Shown here one piece after another: positions 1 through 6,357 of a stretch of DNA of 13,579 nucleotides (its first letter is position 1; every line of letters starts with the position of its first letter). The stretch is taken from positions 1 to 13,579 of the forward strand of contig JAHEGF010000072.1 of NCBI GenBank assembly GCA_024645155.1. Reading direction: 5' to 3'. The notes under the pieces were generated by a model. That model ran no database searches and had not been told where the DNA came from. It was given only the letters and a program-made list of their open reading frames with translations. Made by a program: the position numbers and the translations under genes. The stretch comes from Phyllobacteriaceae bacterium. Lineage in GTDB: Bacteria; Pseudomonadota; Alphaproteobacteria; Rhizobiales; Rhizobiaceae.

Positions 1-1454
1 GCGGGTTGATCGGCTCGACGCAGGCACTGGCATCCGGCAATCTGAACGTGAGTATAGGAAATACCGAGCGCAGGGATGAAATCGGCGAGATGAGCCGTGC
101 GCTTTCGGTGTTCAAGGACAATGCCGGCCGTGTCGGCGCGTTGCAGACCGAGCGCGAGGAGACCCGTGAGCGTACGCAGCAAGAGCGCGAAGAAATGATG
201 CGCAGGCTGCGGGAATCGATCGGAAGCGTAGTCGATGCGGCAGTGCGCGGTGATTTCACGCAACGTGTCGACGTCGAATTCGACGAAGCCGATCTCGACG
301 AGTTGGGCCGAAGTGTAAATGCCCTGGCTGAGTCCGTCGAACTGGGTCTCACCGAAACCACGGCGGTCCTGTCAGCTCTTGCCCAGGGCGACATAACCAA
401 ACGCGTGAGAGGCACCTATCAGGGTTCGTTTAGCCGTCTGAAGGAAGATACCAACACGATGGCTGATCAGATTGCCATGATCGCCGAGCGCATAGGCGCG
501 GTCACCGGCTCCGTCCTTTCAGCAACTGACGAGATAACCGCCGGCGTCTCGGATCTGTCGGTACGCACCGAACATCAGGCATCGTCGCTGGAAGAAACGA
601 CCGCGTCCATGGAGGAGCTTTCCACGACGGTTCGCCAGAACGCCGAAAACGCCCGGGAAGCTGAGCAGATTGCATCCGCTGCACGTGAATCGGCCATAAG
701 TGGTGGTGAAATCGCCGGCGAAACTGTAGATGCAATGAACCGCATCGAAGGCTCTTCACGCCAGATTACCGAGATCATCGGGGTTATCCAGGATATCGCA
801 TTCCAGACCAATCTTTTGGCACTTAACGCCTCTGTCGAAGCGGCCCGCGCGGGCGAATCCGGCCGTGGTTTTGCAGTGGTTGCAAACGAAGTGCGGGCAC
901 TTGCGCAGCGCTCTGCCCAAGCCTCCAAGGACATCAAGGAACTGATCGCCAATTCCGGAAGCGAAGTTCGCGAAGGTGTCGGCCTGGTCAAGCAGGCCGG
1001 TGAAAGCCTGGAAAAAATCGTTTCCAACGTTCGCCGGGTCGCAGACGTTGTCTCCGAAATTGCCTCGGCAAGCCAGGAACAGGCTACCGGTATCGATCAG
1101 GTTACCAATGCAATCAACAACATGGACGAGATGACCCAGCAAAACGCTGCACTTGTTGAAGAAACGACCGCGGCACTGCATTCGGCGCAGAAACAGGTGG
1201 GCGATTTGCAGTCGGTTGTCGGTTTCTTCAAGACCGGAAAGGCGCCGGCCGCAGAAACAGACACGGAGGCCAAAACCGCGCCCATTGACACTAAACCGCA
1301 AAAAACCGCCTCCGGCAGTGGACCGCGCGTTGCCAAGGAAGACGATATGCAGGTTGAAAGCCCGGTTCATGCACAGCAGCGCAACTTGACACAAAAAATC
1401 GCGGTTTCATCGGCAATGCCGGCAGAACTGGACGACGAGTGGGAAGAGTTCTGA
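1..1454 (+). CDS. Methyl-accepting chemotaxis protein, 5' partial, with C-terminal CheR pentapeptide
   Basis: C-terminal part of a chemoreceptor that controls the CheA kinase. The reading frame is open to the left edge, so the sensor domain and any membrane segments lie outside the window. Counting residues from base 6, the end of one HAMP unit is visible at about 1-38, followed by two further HAMP-like units at about 75-115 and 117-160, each with a G-N/D-hydrophobic turn. The long coiled-coil signalling domain spans about 165-405. Its conserved hairpin tip (QDIAFQTNLLALNASVEAAR) starts at 262, and Gln/Glu-rich adaptation sites sit near 194-205 and 379-390 (EETTASMEEL, NAALVEETTA). A roughly 65-residue polar, low-complexity linker then leads to the last five residues EWEEF, which fit the xWxxF docking sequence for CheR. 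The adaptation genes cheR-cheB-cheD follow on the same strand. The class assignment is very secure; the ligand is unknown. Confidence 0.95.
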   Translation, partial: GLIGSTQALASGNLNVSIGNTERRDEIGEMSRALSVFKDNAGRVGALQTEREETRERTQQEREEMMRRLRESIGSVVDAAVRGDFTQRVDVEFDEADLDELGRSVNALAESVELGLTETTAVLSALAQGDITKRVRGTYQGSFSRLKEDTNTMADQIAMIAERIGAVTGSVLSATDEITAGVSDLSVRTEHQASSLEETTASMEELSTTVRQNAENAREAEQIASAARESAISGGEIAGETVDAMNRIEGSSRQITEIIGVIQDIAFQTNLLALNASVEAARAGESGRGFAVVANEVRALAQRSAQASKDIKELIANSGSEVREGVGLVKQAGESLEKIVSNVRRVADVVSEIASASQEQATGIDQVTNAINNMDEMTQQNAALVEETTAALHSAQKQVGDLQSVVGFFKTGKAPAAETDTEAKTAPIDTKPQKTASGSGPRVAKEDDMQVESPVHAQQRNLTQKIAVSSAMPAELDDEWEEF

Positions 1455-1604
1455 TGTCGGCAACGAACCGCCTATCTTGCCGCCTTCCGGCCGGAGAATT
1501 CGAATGAGGCAACACTTCACTATGGAAAGTAACGCCGGTGTCCGTATCCAATTGGGCTGACAGCCGGAAAAAACAAATGACAAGAACCGCAGGGAAAAAA
1601 GGGA
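1455..1604. other. Gap between the receptor gene and cheR
   Basis: These 150 bases hold no convincing gene. Three tiny plus-strand ORFs are chained here: 17 codons from 1454, 18 codons from 1504 and 20 codons from 1577. None has a recognisable product or clear coding character. A perfect 10-base palindrome (TCCGGCCGGA, 1486-1495) is present but lacks a following T tract, so it is not a clear terminator. No convincing sigma-70 or sigma-28 promoter was seen. The gap may carry a weak promoter or simply be a transcribed spacer within the cluster. Confidence 0.5.
1591..1595 (+). promoter_or_regulatory. Ribosome binding site supporting the TTG start of cheR
   Basis: AGGGA lies nine bases before the TTG at 1605. 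An in-frame TGA at 1578-1580 rules out any earlier start, and there is no good ATG before the conserved domain begins. This site is therefore the main reason for choosing the TTG. Confidence 0.55.
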
Positions 1605-2579
1605 TTGTCGATCCATTCCGCAAATCGCACCGCGTCTGATCGGACAACGGAATTGCAAGAGAAAGAACCAAGGGAACTTGCTCAACCGGCGTTCCCGACC
1701 CAATTCGAAAGCCCATTTTCCGACGAGTTTGTACAGTTTGCGCAGACCATCACGAAAGGAGAGTTCGAGACGATCAGGGCATTTGCCTTCAAACATGCCG
1801 GTATCGCCATTGCCGATTACAAGCAGAACATGGTTTTTGGGCGCGTAATCAAGCGCTTGAGGGCACTGAGAATTCCATCGATAACGGACTATCTGGAACA
1901 CCTCGACAGTCCGAATGGTCACGGGGAAATTCAATTTCTTGTCAACGCATTGACGACCAACAAAACGTCGTTTTTCCGCGAAAGCCATCACTTCGTTCAT
2001 TTGACGGAGACGTTCTTTCCGGAGAAAATATCGGCCATACGGGCCGGCGCGCCTGGCAGGATACGCCTTTGGTCTGCCGGTTGTTCGTCAGGTGAAGAGG
2101 CCTATTCGATTGCGATGACTTCGTTGTCTTCACTGGCGGCGCCAGCTGCCATGCATCGCAATATCGACCTGAAAATCCTGTCTACCGATATTGACACACA
2201 CATTCTCGAAAAGGCCAAATCCGGCATTTACCCGGCGGACCATCTCGACGATATCCCCGAACGTCTTGCCCGCATCTACATGCGCCGTGTCAAGAATGAT
2301 GAAGCATTATGCAGCGTTCGTGATTTCGTGCGCGATCACATCTGTTTCAAGTATTTGAACCTGATTGGCGAATGGCCGATGAAGGGTCCATTCGATGCGA
2401 TTTTTTGCCGCAACGTCGTGATCTATTTCAACAAGGAGACACAGCGGGTCCTGTTTGACCGTTTCGCCGAGATGCTGCCGCTGGGCGGGTATCTTTATAT
2501 CGGGCATTCGGAATCGCTGCACCGGGTAAGCGAGCGCTTTGAAAACATTGGTCAAAGCATTTACCGGCGGGTCATATGA
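1605..2579 (+). CDS. cheR: Chemotaxis protein methyltransferase CheR
   Basis: Transfers methyl groups from S-adenosylmethionine to glutamates on chemoreceptors (adaptation). With the TTG start the protein has 324 residues, somewhat longer than the usual 270-290, because of a poorly conserved polar N-terminal extension of about 40. The helical N-terminal domain follows (about 41-130) and ends in TSFFRE (121-126), whose arginine matches the conserved methylation-site Arg. The SAM fold shows WSAGCSSGEEAYS (156-168), STDID (193-197) and FCRNVVIYF (267-275), then GGYLYIGHSES near 294-304. The beta-subdomain loop at about 227-239 (RRVKNDEALCSVR) lacks the glycines that, as I recall, mark pentapeptide-binding CheRs of enteric bacteria. 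The gene ends in a 4-nt ATGA overlap with cheB, which implies translational coupling. Family assignment is secure; the start codon is less so, and TTG at 1653 is an alternative. Confidence 0.95.
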   Translation: MSIHSANRTASDRTTELQEKEPRELAQPAFPTQFESPFSDEFVQFAQTITKGEFETIRAFAFKHAGIAIADYKQNMVFGRVIKRLRALRIPSITDYLEHLDSPNGHGEIQFLVNALTTNKTSFFRESHHFVHLTETFFPEKISAIRAGAPGRIRLWSAGCSSGEEAYSIAMTSLSSLAAPAAMHRNIDLKILSTDIDTHILEKAKSGIYPADHLDDIPERLARIYMRRVKNDEALCSVRDFVRDHICFKYLNLIGEWPMKGPFDAIFCRNVVIYFNKETQRVLFDRFAEMLPLGGYLYIGHSESLHRVSERFENIGQSIYRRVI

Positions 2580-3670
2580 TGACAGCGATGAAATCGAGCA
2601 CCGCAAAAAAAAGTCCCATTCGCGTCATTGTCGTCGACGACTCGGCGCTCATTCGCAAGGTGTTGAGCGACATACTGAACAGTGATCCGGGCATTGAGGT
2701 CATTGCGACCGCTGGCGACCCCATCGTTGCGCGCAAGAAAATTCGCGAAATGAACCCCGACGTGGTTACTCTTGACATCGAAATGCCGAAGCTTGACGGA
2801 TTGAGTTTTCTGGAACGCATCATGCGGCTGCGTCCAATGCCGGTCGTAATGGTTTCCGCGCTTACGGAACGGGGTTCCGATGTTGCGCTGGAAGCGCTTG
2901 AAATGGGCGCAGTTGACGCCCTGCCAAAACCCAAGATCGATATCGAAAACGGCCTGGTAGACAACCGCGACATGTTTGTTTCAGTGATCAAAGAAGCCGC
3001 CAAGGTTACAGTCTTCAAAGGTCGCCGGAAATCAGAAGACATTGCCGGGCTGAATTTCAGCAATCGCCGAGTCCCGTCTTCTGGACATGTCATCGCAATC
3101 GGAGCATCGACCGGCGGTGTGTTCGCGCTTCACGAGATTCTTGGCAGGCTCCCCGCCGATACTCCACCGGTTCTGGTGGTCCAGCACATAACCGGGACAA
3201 TGATCGAAAAGTTTACCCAGCGTCTCAACGACAATTCACGTCTCAACATCGTTGTTGCTGCCGACGGCATGCGCCTTATGCGGGGCCATGCCTATGTCGC
3301 GCCCTATGACTGCCACCTGAAGCTCGGCAAGTCAGGCGGGCATTTCGTGGCCCGCCTTGTCGATGAACCACCGATGTCCGGTCACCGGCCCGCGGTGGAT
3401 GCATTGTTTTCATCCATTGCTGCTGTGGCGCGGTCAGCTGGAACCGGTGTGTTGCTGACGGGCATGGGCAGGGATGGCGCAAACGGTATGCTGGAGATGC
3501 GCAATGCCGGAGCAACGACTGTATGCCAGGACGAGGCAACATCGTTGATATACGGAATGCCCAGGGCCGCTGTGGCAATTGGCGCCGCACAGGTAGAACT
3601 TCCATTGGGAGATATTGCCGAGTTTATTCTCAGGGCAACGTCACATGACCGGGCAGAGGAAATCGCGTGA
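2576..3670 (+). CDS. cheB: Protein-glutamate methylesterase/glutaminase CheB
   Basis: Removes methyl groups from receptor glutamates and deamidates receptor glutamines; active when phosphorylated by CheA. The 364-residue protein has the normal two-domain build. The receiver domain (about 15-125) carries the acidic pair D21-D22, the phospho-acceptor D67 in TLDIEMPKLDG, switch Ser94 and Lys118. A linker (about 130-168) leads to the catalytic domain (170-360). The Ser-His-Asp triad is S178 in GASTGG, H204 in VQH and D300 in GMGRDG. The first ATG (2576) overlaps the cheR stop; a second ATG at 2579 would remove only one residue. A run of eight A bases (2605-2612) falls in codons 10-13. The gene ends with a 4-nt GTGA overlap with cheD. 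No truncation or missing key residue was seen. Confidence 0.97.
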   Translation: MMTAMKSSTAKKSPIRVIVVDDSALIRKVLSDILNSDPGIEVIATAGDPIVARKKIREMNPDVVTLDIEMPKLDGLSFLERIMRLRPMPVVMVSALTERGSDVALEALEMGAVDALPKPKIDIENGLVDNRDMFVSVIKEAAKVTVFKGRRKSEDIAGLNFSNRRVPSSGHVIAIGASTGGVFALHEILGRLPADTPPVLVVQHITGTMIEKFTQRLNDNSRLNIVVAADGMRLMRGHAYVAPYDCHLKLGKSGGHFVARLVDEPPMSGHRPAVDALFSSIAAVARSAGTGVLLTGMGRDGANGMLEMRNAGATTVCQDEATSLIYGMPRAAVAIGAAQVELPLGDIAEFILRATSHDRAEEIA

Positions 3671-4275
3671 ACTCGGTTGCCTCAAAAGTAGCACATCCGT
3701 CTGAACCCCGTTCAGGCGGAAACCGGTTTTGGATAGAGCAGGGGCTACATTTCACCAACGTTCCGCAGGCCGGCTTCAAACTCTCCAGCAACCAGGAAGA
3801 AGTACTCAGTACGGTTCTGGGGTCCTGCGTTGCCGTTTGCGTCCGTGATCCGATTACCGGGTGTGGTGGCATGAACCATTTTCTGCTGCCTATGCCCGAA
3901 GACGATCCCGCCGACATCGAAAGCGTAGCCATGCGCTATGGCAGTTTCGCAATTGAACGCATGGTCAACCAGTTGATTGCGGGCGGGGCTTATCGTCAGC
4001 GCCTTGAAATCAAGGTGTTTGGCGGCGCCAACATGTTTGACGGATCATCGAAGATCGGTACCCGCAACGCCGATTTTGTCGAAGAGTATCTTGGGTTTGA
4101 AGGATTCAGGATTCTTGCATCTGACTTACGCGGCACCAACGCAAGAAAGGTTCGCTACCGTCCTTTCACCGGTGAGGCCTGGGTTAAGAAACTGAACCGG
4201 CATGACGATGCGCCATTCATCAATGAGCAGCTCGTAAGCCTCGACAAACCCAAAACCCGTATCGATCTGTTCTAG
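3667..4275 (+). CDS. cheD: Chemoreceptor glutamine deamidase CheD
   Basis: Deamidates specific receptor glutamines to glutamates, which CheR can then methylate. The 202-residue protein shows the CheD core: STVLGSCVAV (48-57) with the catalytic Cys54, and GGMNHFLLP (67-75) with the catalytic His71. VFGGANMF (117-124) and the IGTRN segment (130-134) are also typical of the family. The GTG start at 3667 overlaps the cheB stop by 4 nt, so translation is probably coupled. About 25 residues precede the conserved core, and a tail of about 30 residues follows it. In many alphaproteobacterial clusters a cheY lies between cheB and cheD; here it is absent. The gene is last in the plus-strand cluster and faces the catabolic operon tail to tail, 20 bases apart. 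Confidence 0.96.
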   Translation: MNSVASKVAHPSEPRSGGNRFWIEQGLHFTNVPQAGFKLSSNQEEVLSTVLGSCVAVCVRDPITGCGGMNHFLLPMPEDDPADIESVAMRYGSFAIERMVNQLIAGGAYRQRLEIKVFGGANMFDGSSKIGTRNADFVEEYLGFEGFRILASDLRGTNARKVRYRPFTGEAWVKKLNRHDDAPFINEQLVSLDKPKTRIDLF

Positions 4276-4276
4276 C

Positions 4277-4289
4277 GCCGTTCGACGGC
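4277..4289. terminator. Small GC-rich hairpin between the convergent operons
   Basis: GCCGT-TCG-ACGGC forms a 5-bp stem with a 3-base loop. It sits in the 20-base gap between the cheD stop and the stop of the convergent FAD dehydrogenase gene. It lacks a T tract on either strand, so at best it is a weak bidirectional terminator; the position is the main argument. Confidence 0.3.
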
Positions 4290-4295
4290 ATAGGT

Positions 4296-5693
4296 TCACC
4301 GCGTAATACAGCTGGCAGCGCTTTCTCCCGCGAGTGCCCCCATTGTTACGGCACAAAGCAAGCCATTTCCCGAAAGGTACCCTTGCGCTGCCGGTCCGGA
4401 CACACCACAGGCTGCACCGCCGCCGGCGAAAAGATTTGGCAATGGTTTGCCGGGCCCGGTGACAACCTGTGCCTTTTCATTGGTCAGCACACCGCCCTGG
4501 GTGTGGAAAACCGCACCCGTGACCCTGACCGCATGAAATGGCGGCTCAAAGGGCTGGTCGCCGGTGAAGTCTCGGCCTAATGGGTCAACTATCGTACCTT
4601 TCCGGTATGCGGCGATCTGATCGAAAGTGCGCTCCAGAGAGCTTTCCGGCAGTTTCAAGGCATTGCACAGGTCCGATGTATCGCCGGCCGATTTGATGGC
4701 TCCCGCCTCTACTGCGTGCCGGTAGTCGTCAAACTCTATTCCCGCCAGGTGTATGCGCTCATCATAGACATCCCATGCAATACCGCCACGCTGCGACAAT
4801 ACTTCTGCGGCCTGCTCCGAATATCCACGGTGCTCATTGGCAAAGCGTTTGCCGTCAGCGTTTACCTGAATGGCACCTTGCATCATCAGCGCCCAACTGA
4901 TCAGGATGCCATGGGGAACCGCAACTGATCCGTGCCCCTGATAGCTGGTCAGATCCCGTACCGCCGCGCCAAGTTTCAGTCCCCAGAGAAGGGCGTCTCC
5001 CCTGTTTCCGGCATGACCGAAATAAAGCGCATCGGCCATCTCGGGTATGTATTCGCGCATGAGTGCGGAATTGCCGCCATAACCGCTACAGGCCATGACC
5101 AGCGCTTCGCAACCAATGGATTCCTGTACACCATCGCTACGTGTCACTCCCACGCCCTTGATTTGGTCTCTGTCGACATGAATCGCAGTCACGCGTGCGT
5201 TTGTGGCAATTGCGATATTCGCTCGCTCCGCTGCGTTGACAAGGCGTGTCATCAGCGCTGCACCGGTTCGTTCGGGAACGGCATGCATGCGGTGGCGTGA
5301 GTGGCCGGGGTAGAGAAAATCATCAATGACAATCCATTCAAGGCCATGGCGGTCAGCAAGCCATTCCAGTGTCGCTCCGCAATTATGTGCCACTGCATTT
5401 GTCAGCCGTGGTTCTGCCTGGCCCCCGGCCTTTTTTTGAATATCGTTCTCGAAAATTTCTGCAGTATCGACAATGCCCTGGTTCTTCTGGAAGCGGGTTC
5501 CGGCCGCCGGAATGAACCCCGAAGACAGTGCAGTCGAACCTGAAGGCGCGTTGTCCTGCTCGATAACCAGCACCTCGGCCCCAAGGTCAGTTGCTTTCAA
5601 GGCGGCGGCGAGGCCACAAGCGCCGGCACCGATCACGACCACCTGTACCGAACTGTCAAACCTGGTATCGCCGGAATGAATGACTTGGTTCAT
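4296..5693 (-). CDS. FAD-dependent dehydrogenase/reductase, FrdA (fumarate reductase flavoprotein)-like
   Basis: Probable soluble flavoprotein that interconverts a succinate-type acid and its 2,3-unsaturated form, or another enoate. From the ATG at 5693 it has 465 residues. The FAD-binding beta-alpha-beta unit is at 18-45 (VVVIGAGACGLAAA, acidic end E45), followed by GSTALSSGF (52-60). The mid part shows GKRFANEHRG (281-290) and DPLGRD (370-375), the latter near where the family carries its catalytic arginine. HTQGG (397-401) and the closing FAD motif around LFAGGGAACG (421-430) complete the fold. There is no CxxCH haem site, signal peptide or iron-sulfur partner gene, so the electron acceptor is unknown. 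Homologues include tricarballylate dehydrogenase, urocanate reductase and ketosteroid dehydrogenases. GGGAG at 5702-5698 supports this start over one 30 bases upstream. It is the last gene of the operon. Confidence 0.85.
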   Translation of the reverse strand: MNQVIHSGDTRFDSSVQVVVIGAGACGLAAALKATDLGAEVLVIEQDNAPSGSTALSSGFIPAAGTRFQKNQGIVDTAEIFENDIQKKAGGQAEPRLTNAVAHNCGATLEWLADRHGLEWIVIDDFLYPGHSRHRMHAVPERTGAALMTRLVNAAERANIAIATNARVTAIHVDRDQIKGVGVTRSDGVQESIGCEALVMACSGYGGNSALMREYIPEMADALYFGHAGNRGDALLWGLKLGAAVRDLTSYQGHGSVAVPHGILISWALMMQGAIQVNADGKRFANEHRGYSEQAAEVLSQRGGIAWDVYDERIHLAGIEFDDYRHAVEAGAIKSAGDTSDLCNALKLPESSLERTFDQIAAYRKGTIVDPLGRDFTGDQPFEPPFHAVRVTGAVFHTQGGVLTNEKAQVVTGPGKPLPNLFAGGGAACGVSGPAAQGYLSGNGLLCAVTMGALAGESAASCITR

Positions 5694-5739
5694 CTGTCTC
5701 CCGGATGCACGGCACCTGCACATGGTTGTGGAATCAGGA

Positions 5740-6357
5740 TCAGGGCTGCTTGCTCCCGATCAGTTTTTTTGCTTCGCCGCATGTAATGATATCGGCGACG
5801 GTCGACAGATCGCGGATCGCCGCATTGTGTGTTTCATTCGAGAATGCCGCACAGCCGTCGGACAGGACAATCGGATGAAATTCCCGCACATGGGCTGCGC
5901 GCACTGTTGAAGCGACACCGCCATTTGTGACGATGCCCGAAAACAGGAGCGTGTCGATGGCGTTCTTGCGTAATACCCATTCCAGCCGCGTCATGTAGAA
6001 GGCGGAATAGGCGATCTTTTCGATCGAAAAATGCGCCGGTTGAAGCAGATCGACGAGCTGCTGGCCCCAACTACCCGGAGCAAAATCGCCCTTGGCCAGA
6101 AATGGCCGCAGCTTCTTTAGATGGTCCGCTATCAGCGGTTTGCCATCGCGGCCGGGCACCAGTGTGAATTGGGTCGAGATAACCAAACCGCCGGCATTTC
6201 GCAGAGCATCGGCAACGGGTTTGACCAGATCGGGCAGACTAGCGATTTCCGGCACCGACAATCCCGCACGTCCATAAGCGCCTTCGGGGTGAAGGAAGTC
6301 GTTCTGGAGGTCGACAATGACAAGGGCGGTTTTTTTTGGATCCGGAAGGTCAGCCAT
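5740..6357 (-). CDS. Isochorismatase-fold hydrolase lacking the nucleophilic cysteine
   Basis: A 205-residue member of the isochorismatase/nicotinamidase (cysteine hydrolase) family, expected to be a cytoplasmic hydrolase. Asp16 in ALVIVDLQNDF (11-21) and Lys114 in IEKIAYSAF match two of the three catalytic residues. At the third, the usual T-N-x-C-V reads TNGGV (144-148), so Gly147 (codon GGT) replaces the Cys. The rest of that helix (ASTVRAA) is normal, so this is not decay of the region. Family members that hydrolyse amides need this Cys, while true isochorismatases such as PhzD and EntB, as I recall, have Gly there. The function is therefore uncertain: it may hydrolyse a non-amide bond or be a binding protein. 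The start has AGGAA seven bases upstream (6369-6365) and overlaps the HyuA stop by 8 nt. An A8 run lies at codons 7-10 (6337-6330). Confidence 0.88.
   Translation of the reverse strand: MADLPDPKKTALVIVDLQNDFLHPEGAYGRAGLSVPEIASLPDLVKPVADALRNAGGLVISTQFTLVPGRDGKPLIADHLKKLRPFLAKGDFAPGSWGQQLVDLLQPAHFSIEKIAYSAFYMTRLEWVLRKNAIDTLLFSGIVTNGGVASTVRAAHVREFHPIVLSDGCAAFSNETHNAAIRDLSTVADIITCGEAKKLIGSKQP

Noticed and set aside
756..1394. Long antisense open frame opposite the receptor gene
   Set aside because: It lies wholly within the well-conserved receptor coding region, and its translation has no recognisable domain. It is a by-product of codon use on the other strand.
1486..1495. TCCGGCCGGA palindrome as a terminator or operator
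   Set aside because: Too short for a convincing stem with loop, has no T tract, and such palindromes are common by chance in GC-rich DNA.
1407..2000. Antisense open frame across the receptor-cheR gap
   Set aside because: It overlaps the conserved part of cheR and has no recognisable motif or convincing ribosome binding site.
1..4275. Functional link between the chemoreceptor and the catabolic operon substrate
   Set aside because: Adjacency alone is weak: the operons converge, share no promoter, and the receptor's sensor domain is outside the window.
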